The translations under genes and the position numbers were made by a program. Shown one piece after another: positions 24,938 through 32,466 of a DNA stretch of 64,000 nucleotides. The stretch is from Sphingomonadales bacterium (GTDB lineage: Bacteria > Pseudomonadota > Alphaproteobacteria > Sphingomonadales > Sphingomonadaceae): NCBI GenBank assembly GCA_017309275.1, contig JAFKLT010000047.1, positions 1 through 64,000 of the forward strand, in the 5' to 3' direction. The notes under the pieces were generated by a model, which ran no database searches, was not told the origin of the DNA, and saw only the letters and a program-made list of their open reading frames with translations. Position 1 is the first letter of the stretch. Each line of letters opens with the position of its first letter.

Positions 24938-26713
24938 ATGAAGCTCGATTTCATCGATCTGGGCAATCTGTCCATCGCCGCCGCCAACATGCGCGGGAAG
25001 GGGAAAGACCCCGACGTCGCGGACCTTATGCCGAGCATTCGCGCGCGCGGGGTGCTGGTTCCGCTGCTCGTTCGTCCCAATTGTGCCGAAGGCCATTACG
25101 AGATCGTCGCGGGGCGTCGGCGCTTCACCGCCGTCGGCGCTGTCGCGCGCGAGGGTGGGGCGGTTCGGCCCATCCCTTGCGCCATTCTCGACGAAGGCGA
25201 CGATGCCGATGCGCTCGAAGCGTCGATGCTCGAAAATCTCGCGCGGGTGCAGCCCGATGAGGTCAGCCAGTGGGAAGCGTTCGTCGCGCTGGTGAAGGCG
25301 GGGCGCACGGTCGAGGAGGTTGCCGACAGTTTCGGTTTCGAGCCGCGCGCGGTGAAGCGCATCCTGGCGCTCGGCAATCTGCTGCCGCGCATCCGCACCA
25401 TCTATCGTAGTGGCCAGATCGATGCGGGCACGGTTCGGCATCTCACGCTGGCATCAAAGAGCCAGCAGAAGGCGTGGCTCGCGCTGTTCGACGATGAGGG
25501 CGCCTATTGCCCGACCGGCCATCAGCTCAAAGCGTGGCTGTTCGGCGGCACGGCTATCGCTGTGAAACACGCGCTGTTCGATATCGCGGAGGCCAAGGCG
25601 GCGGTCGTGTCCGACCTCTTCGGCGAGGACAGTTTCTTCGCCGATGCCGATGCTTTCTGGTCCGCGCAGATGGCGGCCATCGAAGCGCGCAAGGCCGAGT
25701 ATCTGGACGCCGGATGGTCCGATGTCGTCGTCATGGCGCGCGGCGACTGGTTCCGGTCGTGGGATCATGCCCATGCGGGCAAGCGCAAGGGCGGGCGTAT
25801 CTATGTCGAGGTCCGCGAGAGCGGCGAGGTCACCTTCCACGAAGGCTTCGTCACGTCGAAGGAGGCGAAGCGGCTTTCGGGCGGCAGCGGGGATGGAGAG
25901 GGCGATGCGGTGATCGCGAAGCCGGTTCGTCCCGAGGTGTCGGGTCCGCTCAATGCCTATATCGACCTCCATCGCCATGCGGCGGTGCGCGCCGATCTGG
26001 CGGGCCATGGCGGGGTCGCGCTGCGCGCGATGCTCGCGCATGTCATCGCGGGTGCCGACCTATGGCGGGTCGATATCGAGGGCCAGCGCGCGCCGAAGGA
26101 AGAAATTGCCGAGAGCGTCGAGAGCTGTTCGGCGGAAGCGGCATTCGACCTCAAACGGCGCGCGGTGCTCGACGTGCTCGGCTTCGAACCCGAGACACCC
26201 ACCGTCACGGGAAGGCCGCTCCATCGTCCCCCTTTTGCCCCGCTGTTCGCGCGGCTGCTCGAATTGCCCGATCCGGTCGTGATGGAGATTGTCGCGATCG
26301 TCATGGGCGAGACGCTGCAGGCGGGAAGCGAGGCGGTGGAGATGATCGGCCTCCATCTCGGCACCGACATGCGCCAGCACTGGTCGGCGGACGCGGCCTT
26401 CTTCGACCAGCTTCGCGACCGCGAAGTCCTGCTCGCCATCACCGGCGAGGTCGCGGGGCCGGAGGTCGCGGCAGCGAACGCCGGTGAGAAGGGGAAGGCG
26501 CTGAAAGCGATCATCGCCGATTGCCTCGAAGGCGCGAATGGTCGGGCCAAGGCCGAGCCGTGGGTGCCGCAATGGATGGCGTTTCCGCCGTCGGCCTATA
26601 CGGATCGCGGCGGGGTCGGCAGCGTCAAATCGGCGCGGCGGGTTGCGCACGAACTTGCGGTTCCCGCTGCGGCTGAACCCGGGGGCGAGGACGAGCAGCC
26701 CTTGGCAGCATGA
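24938..26713 (+). CDS. Plasmid-type ParB/RepB/Spo0J-like protein
   Basis: Protein of 591 residues. The N-terminal ParB nuclease-like domain has LMPSIRARGVLVPLLVRP and YEIVAGRRRFTAVGAVA (the Gly-Arg-Arg-Arg box), then ASMLENLARVQPDEVSQWEA. A helix-turn-helix follows around 125-150 (TVEEVADSFGFEPRAVKRI). The remaining 400 residues are a C-terminal extension typical of the ParB-like proteins on sphingomonad plasmids, not of chromosomal ParB (about 300 residues). No ParA gene or clustered parS site is next to it, so a partition role is doubtful. The ATG at 24938 follows AGAAGGAGGAAAG. A terminator follows closely, so it is a single-gene unit. Confidence 0.87.
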   Translation: MKLDFIDLGNLSIAAANMRGKGKDPDVADLMPSIRARGVLVPLLVRPNCAEGHYEIVAGRRRFTAVGAVAREGGAVRPIPCAILDEGDDADALEASMLENLARVQPDEVSQWEAFVALVKAGRTVEEVADSFGFEPRAVKRILALGNLLPRIRTIYRSGQIDAGTVRHLTLASKSQQKAWLALFDDEGAYCPTGHQLKAWLFGGTAIAVKHALFDIAEAKAAVVSDLFGEDSFFADADAFWSAQMAAIEARKAEYLDAGWSDVVVMARGDWFRSWDHAHAGKRKGGRIYVEVRESGEVTFHEGFVTSKEAKRLSGGSGDGEGDAVIAKPVRPEVSGPLNAYIDLHRHAAVRADLAGHGGVALRAMLAHVIAGADLWRVDIEGQRAPKEEIAESVESCSAEAAFDLKRRAVLDVLGFEPETPTVTGRPLHRPPFAPLFARLLELPDPVVMEIVAIVMGETLQAGSEAVEMIGLHLGTDMRQHWSADAAFFDQLRDREVLLAITGEVAGPEVAAANAGEKGKALKAIIADCLEGANGRAKAEPWVPQWMAFPPSAYTDRGGVGSVKSARRVAHELAVPAAAEPGGEDEQPLAA

Positions 26714-26721
26714 CCGGAGGA

Positions 26722-26749
26722 CGGGCGGCTTCGGTCGCCCGCCTTTTTC
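26722..26749 (+). terminator. Rho-independent terminator after ParB-like gene
   Basis: CGGGCG at 26722-26727 pairs with CGCCCG at 26736-26741, extended by a G-U and a C-G pair around a TTCG tetraloop, followed by CCTTTTT. It begins nine bases after the stop codon. Confidence 0.85.
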
Positions 26750-27268
26750 GCGCGCGGAAAGTGACGCGCCGACCCTGCGGGCCGGCGCGGCTCTGTTCAT
26801 TTGGGCGCGCCGTCGCCGCAAGCGGCTCCGGCGCGCGGATGGGAGAGAGGAAAAGAGAAGAGGAAATAAAAAGGCGACGCGAAGAGCCCTTCGCGCCGCC
26901 CGACGATGGTTGTGGTCATCGCCCCCTGCTACCGATGCGGGCGTGGGTCGCATTACCCGCGCGGCGGCAGAATCAACTGGGTCCTGCATATGCTTCGCGG
27001 ATGTTGCAGAACAGCGAAAAGTGACTTCGACGCTACGGAAAGCTTGCGATACTCATCCATGATAAAATTCTGTGCCGTCCCATGCATCGGATTGGGACCA
27101 CAGGTCGGCGATATCTCAACGCTATGCGGGCGGTTGATGCCGACGGCAGGATCGGATCGACGATATCGGCGGATCCCGACCAATTCCTGGTTCCGCTCGC
27201 GGATTGCTATCTCTCGGCTCCAGACCGGGCATCCACAGCACCATCCCCGGCGACGGGCATCTGACCTG
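26750..27268. other. Gene-free stretch
   Basis: No frame on either strand shows recognisable protein. Composition shifts from GC-rich to more mixed sequence around 26960-27240, which suggests patchwork origin. I see no RNA gene here. Confidence 0.45.
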
Positions 27269-27425
27269 GACCGGCGCGGCGCCCCGCGCAACGGGCGGCG
27301 GGCGATTATGTCCCCGCGCGCTTTGCGCGCTCCTCGCGGCCGCTTGGCTCCAAATAATCGCCCGCCGCCCGTCCTCCGCTTGCGCTGCGGCCCTTCGGGT
27401 GCGCGGGGCGCCTCATGCGCCGGTC
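27269..27425. repeat. Long nested inverted repeat upstream of DUF736 gene
   Basis: Three sets of arms share one centre. Outer: GACCGGCGC at 27269-27277 with its complement at 27417-27425. Middle: 13 bases at 27278-27290 with 27400-27412. Inner: 19 bases at 27291-27309 with 27354-27372. Within the inner loop GCGCGC-TTT-GCGCGC forms its own hairpin. The whole can fold into a stem of about 40 paired bases, ending 56 bases before the DUF736 start. Confidence 0.8.
27386..27405 (+). repeat. Leader repeat, copy 2 (before DUF736 gene)
   Basis: Exact second copy of the 20-base sequence at 24831-24850. Here it is followed by GGCGC-CTCAT-GCGCC, the counterpart of the GCGCC/GGCGC hairpin of copy 1, and it overlaps the right side of the long inverted repeat. 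Confidence 0.75.
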
Positions 27426-27480
27426 TCTGGTCTGCCCATGCCGCAGGGATGGTCTCGCGGCAGCAATCAGGAGACGAACA

Positions 27481-27804
27481 ATGGCAGCAATCGGCTTTGT
27501 GAACGGCACCATCGAAAAAGGCTTCGTGGGCCAGCTCAAGACACTCTCGATCCGCGCAGCGGTCGAAATCCGGACCAACCGCTCGAAAAGCGGCGACGTC
27601 CAGCCCGACTACCGGGTCTATTCCGAAGGCGTCGAGATCGGTGCCGGCTGGATCCGTACCGGACAGCAATCGGGCGAGCCCTATGTGTCGCTGAGCCTCG
27701 CCGCTCCCGAGTTCGGACCGCGCCGGCTCTATGCGAACCTCGGCCGCGCGGCCGGGCAGGATGGCGAAGACGGTTACGCCCTCATCTGGAACCCCGCCGA
27801 CTGA
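27481..27804 (+). CDS. DUF736 family protein
   Basis: Protein of 107 residues beginning MAAIGFVNGTIEKGFVGQLK, with VEIRTNRSKSGDVQPDYRVY and EIGAGWIRTGQQSGEPYVSL, ending GYALIWNPAD. This is the clear pattern of DUF736, a family of small beta-rich proteins common on alphaproteobacterial plasmids and integrative elements. Its molecular role is not established. CAGGAGACG precedes the ATG at 27481. Its presence, with the ParB-like gene, marks this stretch as plasmid- or ICE-derived; the conjugation genes usually found with it are missing. Confidence 0.92.
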   Translation: MAAIGFVNGTIEKGFVGQLKTLSIRAAVEIRTNRSKSGDVQPDYRVYSEGVEIGAGWIRTGQQSGEPYVSLSLAAPEFGPRRLYANLGRAAGQDGEDGYALIWNPAD

Positions 27805-27815
27805 GGCAGGCTTTC

Positions 27816-27843
27816 GCCCCGCGCCGCAGATGCGGCGCGGGGC
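27816..27843 (+). terminator. Strong hairpin after DUF736 gene
   Basis: A 12-bp perfect stem (GCCCCGCGCCGC at 27816-27827, complement at 27832-27843) with loop AGAT begins 12 bases after the DUF736 stop. No T run follows (CTCTCGGG), so it is terminator-like rather than classical. Confidence 0.65.
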
Positions 27844-28300
27844 TCTCGGGATCATCAAACGGTATCCAGATGCGGTTCGGCCTGACTATCTCGTTTGTCT
27901 AAATGACCGGGAGAAAATCAAGATGCTGCGCCGTAATCGGAATCGGTTCGATTGCTTTTGAAGGAAAAAATTCTCGGGGCCTAATTGGGGGCACCGGTGC
28001 CACATGTAGCGAATTAACAAATTGTAATTAGGTCGTAAAACTTGAGTTGTTCGATTCCGGCTCGGCCTCCAACTGGTTTCTCCAAATCATCACCACATGG
28101 CGAACGCGCAGGACGCGCGCTTGCGGCTTCGGCATAAGCTCGCACGGCATGCGCCTCGCCGTTCCGGGTCATGTTCGTCGTTTTTCCCTAAACTTATTTC
28201 CGCCTCGCCGGATGGAGCCTCAGAAGGGGACGGGCGCTACCGGATTGCTGTCTGGATTTGGTGCGTTCCGTCCTTCCGGAGCTAAGTTCGGGGTGGATCG
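27844..28300. other. AT-richer gene-free stretch before the RHS fragment
   Basis: The stretch 27900-28050 is notably richer in A and T than its surroundings. It contains the palindrome GGCACCGGTGCC at 27990-28001, flanked by CCTAATT at 27980-27986 and AATTAGG at 28026-28032. A promoter for the following chimeric gene could lie here. An in-frame TAA at 28283-28285 shows the RHS frame cannot extend upstream past 28286. No gene is seen. Confidence 0.45.
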
Positions 28301-29521
28301 ATGGTATCGATATTTGTTGGATCGGGATCGGGTTTTGCGCGTGGTTCGGGTGCGACGCTTGGGGCGTCGGGGATCCTGGGCTCTGGTGTTCAGGGTCGCA
28401 GCGGCGAGACGGTGTCGGTCAATGCGGCGACGGGCAATCTGCTGATCGCGCAGCAGGACGAGTTCCTGGTGGGGCGCGGCCCTGACGTGGTGATCGGCCG
28501 CACCTACAACAGCTTGGCCGAGGCGAGCGACGGCGACAATGGCGACCAGTGGCAGTTCTCCTCGACCCGGCGCGTCTTCGGGTTGACGGGAACGCTGAAC
28601 AGCGCGGGCAGCACGGTGCGTCGCCAGGGCGGCGACGGGTCGGTGATCACGTACAGCTGGGACGCGGGCCAGTCGGCCTATATCGCGACCGATGGCGACG
28701 GGGCGCACGACCGGCTGGTGAAGTCGGGCGCGACCTGGGTGTGGACCGACGGATCGAGCCGGATCACCGAGACCTATGAGGTGTCGGTCGGCGACGCGTC
28801 GGTGTTCCGCCTCGCGGCGCTCGCCGATACCGACGGCAACGAGATCGGCTATCGCTACGCCGCAGGCACCGACAAGCTCGACACCGTCACCACGGCGAAC
28901 CACAACAACGCGAACCCGGCGACCGGCACGCCTGAGGTCAGCTATATCGTGTACAGCTGGTCGGGAAACAACATCACCCAGATCCAGACTGGCTACACCG
29001 ACTATGGCGATCCCTCGACCGAGGCCGACAATGTCAACAGGCTGCTGACGCGCACGCGCTACGCTGTCATCGCCGCGCTGCGCCGGCAGATCGCAAAGCC
29101 GTTCGAGGCCGAAGCCGAAGCCGTGAACTGCCATCACAATTATGTGACGCGCGAGAATCACTTTGGCGAGAATGTGCTCGTCACCCGCAAGGGTGCGGTG
29201 CGCGCGGCGAAGGGGACGATGGGGATCATCCCGGGTTCGATGGGCGCGAAATCGTTCATCGTGCGCGGGCTCGGAAACCCGGAGTCGTTCGATAGCTGCA
29301 GCCATGGCGCGGGCCGCGTCATGAGCCGCACCGCGGCGAAAAAGCTCGTCACCCTCGACGAGCATATCGCCGACACCGCGGGCGTCGAATGCCGCAAGGA
29401 CGAGGGCGTCATCGACGAAACGCCCAAGGCCTACAAGCCGATCGAGGCCGTGATGGCGGCGCAGGCCGACCTGGTCGAGATCGTCCATACGCTGAAGCAG
29501 GTGGTGTGCGTGAAGGGGTGA
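28301..29521 (+). CDS. Chimeric gene: RHS/YD-repeat N-terminal part fused in frame to RtcB C-terminal part
   Basis: A 406-residue frame from two unrelated families. Residues 1 to about 254 are RHS-like: SGETVSVNAATGNLLIAQQD, GPDVVIGRTYNSLAEAS, ITETYEVS, NNITQIQTGYTDYGDPS. From about residue 255 it is the C-terminal part of the RNA ligase RtcB: IAALRRQIAKPFEAEAEAVN, CHHNYVTRENHFGENVLVTR, MGIIPGSMGAKSFIVRG, CSHGAGRVMSRTAAKKL, ending QVVCVKG. RtcB's His279-Asn and the guanylylated histidine (His335 here) remain. The N-terminal half with the metal-binding Asp/Cys/His is missing, so ligase activity is not expected. GGGGTGG precedes the ATG. The junction is near 29060-29066. Whether the chimera is expressed is unknown; the rtcA operon genes follow directly. 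Confidence 0.88.
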   Translation: MVSIFVGSGSGFARGSGATLGASGILGSGVQGRSGETVSVNAATGNLLIAQQDEFLVGRGPDVVIGRTYNSLAEASDGDNGDQWQFSSTRRVFGLTGTLNSAGSTVRRQGGDGSVITYSWDAGQSAYIATDGDGAHDRLVKSGATWVWTDGSSRITETYEVSVGDASVFRLAALADTDGNEIGYRYAAGTDKLDTVTTANHNNANPATGTPEVSYIVYSWSGNNITQIQTGYTDYGDPSTEADNVNRLLTRTRYAVIAALRRQIAKPFEAEAEAVNCHHNYVTRENHFGENVLVTRKGAVRAAKGTMGIIPGSMGAKSFIVRGLGNPESFDSCSHGAGRVMSRTAAKKLVTLDEHIADTAGVECRKDEGVIDETPKAYKPIEAVMAAQADLVEIVHTLKQVVCVKG

Positions 29522-29551
29522 CCCTTCACGCCGCCATCGGAGGGGGGAGCC

Positions 29552-30001
29552 ATGCGCGACTGGGCCGCCGAATGGCGACAGGAAGGCCAGATTTCGGTCT
29601 GGCGCTATCCGAAGCAAAGCAAGCATGCGGGCGAATGGCATTTTACAGGTGACCCTGCAGGGTGCCGCTCGATCCGTAACCTCATCGACCGGATGGGCGG
29701 CGGAAGCGCGTGTCACAGGACGCTGAAACTCACGCAGGTGACGGCGGCGATATCTGCCGTTCCGAACTTCGGCGAACCCAAGGCGGATTGCTTCTCGTCG
29801 ATGCGGATCGTCTTCGACCCCACTGTCCGAGATTTGATGATGGATGAGGATGGTGACCGGCTCATCTTGACCTTTGGGGATAAGCGGCTTCGCGCTTTGC
29901 GAGCCGCCTTTGCCGAAGTTGAGTTCGGGAACGGCGATTTCGGCATAGCGACGTCGGACGATCGCAAGGCAAAGGGCTGGTGGTTCTGGTGGATGCCTTG
30001 A
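29552..30001 (+). CDS. Hypothetical protein in the rtc operon
   Basis: Not recognised. The 149-residue product begins MRDWAAEWRQEGQISVWRYP and ends AKGWWFWWMP, rich in Trp and Arg, with a charged middle (VFDPTVRDLMMDEDGDRLIL). No signal peptide or membrane segment is seen. It has a very strong ribosome binding site (GGAGGGGGGAG) 30 bases after the RtcB stop and lies 33 bases before the nucleotidyltransferase. Its position between rtcB and rtcA suggests a part in RNA repair, or in sensing it, but this is inference from context only. Confidence 0.75.
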   Translation: MRDWAAEWRQEGQISVWRYPKQSKHAGEWHFTGDPAGCRSIRNLIDRMGGGSACHRTLKLTQVTAAISAVPNFGEPKADCFSSMRIVFDPTVRDLMMDEDGDRLILTFGDKRLRALRAAFAEVEFGNGDFGIATSDDRKAKGWWFWWMP

Positions 30002-30034
30002 TCCGCCGAGTGTTATGAGCAGTAGTTGGAAGAG

Positions 30035-30817
30035 ATGAGCATTGAACCCGCCATCCGGCAGCAAATCGAAACCCGCCTCGCCGCAGTCGAGGCGGAGGAG
30101 GGCGTGCGCCTGCTGCTCGCGATCGAATCCGGGTCGCGGGCGTGGGGCTTTCCTTCGCCCGACAGCGATTATGACGTGCGCTTCATCTATGTCCGGCCGC
30201 GCCGCGACTATCTGGCGCTCAGTCCTGCGCGCGACGTGATCGAGCGGCCGATCGTCGACGAGATCGACCTCAACGGCTGGGATATCCGCAAGGCGCTGGG
30301 GCTGATGCTCCGCAATAATTCGGTGCTGTCCGAATGGATCGAATCGCCGATCCGGTATCGCGACCCGCATCCGGTCGTCGCGCGGATCGCGGCGCTGGAG
30401 GATCGCTATTTCGATCCGAACAGCTATGCGCTCCATTATGCGAACCTCGGCCGGACGGCGACGACGCGCTGGCTGGCCCAGGACAAGGAGGTGGCGGTCA
30501 AACGCTATTTCTATGCGCTGCGCCCGGCGCTTGCGATCCGCGTGCTGCGGCGCGATCCGTCGCGGCGACCGCCGATGCAATTGCAGCAGTTGATGGCGCT
30601 GGCCGATCTGCCGCGATCGCTCTGCGACGAGATCGAGCGGCTGGTCGCGTTGAAGGCCGAGACCCGCGAAGCGGGACTGATCGCGCGCGTGCCCGAGCTT
30701 GAGGCCCTGATTGCCGACGAACTTGCGCGGGCCGGTGACGTGCCGTCCCGCCCGCCGAGCGAGGCCTTTGCGGCGGAAGCCGAAGACCTGTTTCTGGAAC
30801 TGGTAGAAGACAAATGA
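30035..30817 (+). CDS. YcgL-type nucleotidyltransferase (COG3541)
   Basis: Protein of 260 residues. ESGSRAWGFPSPDSDYDVRF near residue 30-50 is the nucleotidyltransferase motif Gly-Ser-x(n)-Asp-x-Asp. The later FIYVRPRRDYLAL, KRYFYALRPALAIRVL and PPMQLQQLM match the predicted nucleotidyltransferase family often called YcgL, which in many bacteria is next to rtcA/rtcB. It may add or remove nucleotides on RNA or protein. The ATG at 30035 has GGAAGAG close in front; an in-frame TTG lies three codons upstream. The stop overlaps the rtcA start as ATGA. Confidence 0.87.
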   Translation: MSIEPAIRQQIETRLAAVEAEEGVRLLLAIESGSRAWGFPSPDSDYDVRFIYVRPRRDYLALSPARDVIERPIVDEIDLNGWDIRKALGLMLRNNSVLSEWIESPIRYRDPHPVVARIAALEDRYFDPNSYALHYANLGRTATTRWLAQDKEVAVKRYFYALRPALAIRVLRRDPSRRPPMQLQQLMALADLPRSLCDEIERLVALKAETREAGLIARVPELEALIADELARAGDVPSRPPSEAFAAEAEDLFLELVEDK

Positions 30818-31836
30818 TCATCATCGACGGATCGGAAGGCGAAGGCGGCGGACAGGTGCTGCGCTATGCATGCGCGCTCTCGCTGCTCACCGGCGAGCCT
30901 TTCACGATCGAGAATATTCGCGGCGGACGTGAGAAGCCGGGGTTGATGCGCCAGCATGTGACGGCGATCGAGGCCGCGTGCGTGATCGGCGCGGCCGAAT
31001 GCAGCGGACTGGCCGTCGGGTCGAGCAGCATCGTCTTTCGTCCCGGGCGCGTGACGCCCGGCGACTATCATTTCGCGGTCGGTACCGCGGGGAGCACCGG
31101 GCTGGTCCTGCAGACCATATTGGTGCCGCTGATGCTGGCCGTCGCGCCGTCGCGCATCGTCATCGAAGGCGGAACGCATGCGATGGCCGCGCCGCCGTTC
31201 GAGTTCATCGAACGGACGCTGCTGCCGGTCATCAACCGCATGGGGCCGACGGTCTCGACGCGCCTGGTGCGCCACGGCTTTTTCCCGCGCGGCGGCGGGC
31301 GGATCGAGGTCGAAATCGACCCGGCGCCGCTGCGCGCGATCGCCTGTGTCGAGCGCGGCGCGCTCCGCCGCGTCGGCGCGACCGCGATCCTGGCGGGGAT
31401 TCCGTTCGACGTCGGCGAGCGCGAGCTGAAGATGGCGGCCAAGACGCTGGCCGACTGGCCGCCCGAGGCGTTCGTCACGCGGCAGCTTCCCGCCGAGCAG
31501 GGGCCGGGCAACGCCCTGCTGATCGAGGCGGAGTTCGACCATGTGACCGAGGTCATGTCGGCCTTCGGCAAGATCGGCATCCCCGCTGAACGCCTTGCCA
31601 AGACGGCGGCGGGCCGCATGGGCGGCTATCTGGCGTGCGAGGCGTTCGCCGGTCCCTATCTGCAGGATCAGTTGCTGCTGCCGTTCGCGATGGCCGGGGG
31701 CGGGGTCTTTTCGACCGTGAAGCCCAGCCAGCATACGCTCACCGCGGCGGCGCTGATCGAACGGTTCACCGGCGTTCGCTTTGCGATCGCCCCGCGCGAG
31801 GACGGCGTGATCATGGTCGAGACGGCGGCGCGCTAG
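30814..31836 (+). CDS. rtcA: RNA 3'-terminal phosphate cyclase
   Basis: Full-length RtcA of 340 residues, same size as characterised enzymes. IDGSEGEGGGQVLRYA and FTIENIRGGREKPGLMRQH open the protein. GTAGSTGLVLQTILVPLM and FFPRGGGRIEVEI follow. The catalytic histidine is His307 in KPSQHTLTAAALIERF, adenylylated in the family. The enzyme uses ATP to turn an RNA 3'-phosphate into a 2',3'-cyclic phosphate, the substrate of RtcB. Translationally coupled to the nucleotidyltransferase by a four-base overlap. Intact here although the RtcB partner is broken; no RtcR regulator is in the window. Confidence 0.95.
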   Translation: MIIIDGSEGEGGGQVLRYACALSLLTGEPFTIENIRGGREKPGLMRQHVTAIEAACVIGAAECSGLAVGSSSIVFRPGRVTPGDYHFAVGTAGSTGLVLQTILVPLMLAVAPSRIVIEGGTHAMAAPPFEFIERTLLPVINRMGPTVSTRLVRHGFFPRGGGRIEVEIDPAPLRAIACVERGALRRVGATAILAGIPFDVGERELKMAAKTLADWPPEAFVTRQLPAEQGPGNALLIEAEFDHVTEVMSAFGKIGIPAERLAKTAAGRMGGYLACEAFAGPYLQDQLLLPFAMAGGGVFSTVKPSQHTLTAAALIERFTGVRFAIAPREDGVIMVETAAR

Positions 31837-31916
31837 CCCACGCGCCGCCGCCAAGACCCGTTCCCGCTCTTCGTCCGCTCTGTTATGCTCGCTGTCCCAT
31901 CAACAGGAGATGACCT

Positions 31917-32297
31917 ATGGCGCATGGCACCGCCCGCATCGGCAAGGACAGATATCGCACCGAGATCAGCGTCGGCGGCCGCGATATCATCGCCGACGAG
32001 CCACCCGCGCTCGGCGGGCAGGGCGCGGGCTTCGCGCCTTATGATCTGCTCCTGGCGAGCCTCGGCGCCTGTACCGCGATCACGCTACGTATGTACGCCG
32101 ACCGCAAGGGCTGGCCGCTCGAATCGGTCGAGGTGGGGCTGCGTCTTCATGGCGCCGAGGAACGCCGCATCGACCGCACGCTGACGATCGAGGGGCTCGA
32201 CGACGAGCAAAAGGCGCGCATGGCCGACATCGCCGAGCGCACGCCGGTGACGCTGACGCTGAAGCACGGTCTGCCGATCGACACGCGTCTGGCGTGA
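31917..32297 (+). CDS. OsmC family protein lacking the second cysteine
   Basis: Protein of 126 residues. APYDLLLASLGACTAITLRM contains the peroxidatic Cys52 of the OsmC/Ohr family. The second, resolving cysteine normally lies about 55-60 residues later in a Cys-Pro-Val context; here the place reads IAERTPVTLTLKHG, with Thr109. So a two-cysteine peroxidase cycle is unlikely, and the protein may be a one-cysteine member or have another role. AACAGGAGATGACCT precedes the ATG. Single gene, 80 bases after rtcA. Confidence 0.9.
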   Translation: MAHGTARIGKDRYRTEISVGGRDIIADEPPALGGQGAGFAPYDLLLASLGACTAITLRMYADRKGWPLESVEVGLRLHGAEERRIDRTLTIEGLDDEQKARMADIAERTPVTLTLKHGLPIDTRLA

Positions 32298-32466
32298 TGG
32301 TTTCGGGAGCGACGCCGGCCGCCGCGCACGGAAAGCTGCACTGAAAACCAGGCCGCGCGTCGCTCGCGAAGCCGGCGCAAAGCGTGCGTCACCGACGCAT
32401 CGTTTACGCGGCCTTTACCACTTCTGATGCATGACATTCGCCGATGTTTGCGACTGGGGACATGTA

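Noticed and set aside
24938..26713. ParB-like gene as a sign of a replication origin or partition locus
   Set aside because: No parA, no repA and no repeated parS-like sites are near it, and the protein has the long plasmid-accessory form.
28042..28073. TTCGATTCC with CCTCCA after it, resembling a tRNA 3' end and possible attachment site
   Set aside because: The flanking bases do not pair as a T-stem, the acceptor strand is not followed by CCA at the right place, and no tRNA body lies upstream.
28220..30580. 786-codon open frame on the minus strand
   Set aside because: It lies antisense to the RHS-RtcB chimera, the 149-residue gene and the nucleotidyltransferase, all with recognisable sequence and ribosome binding sites. 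Its translation is Arg/His/Ala-rich and matches nothing, as expected of a GC-rich shadow frame.
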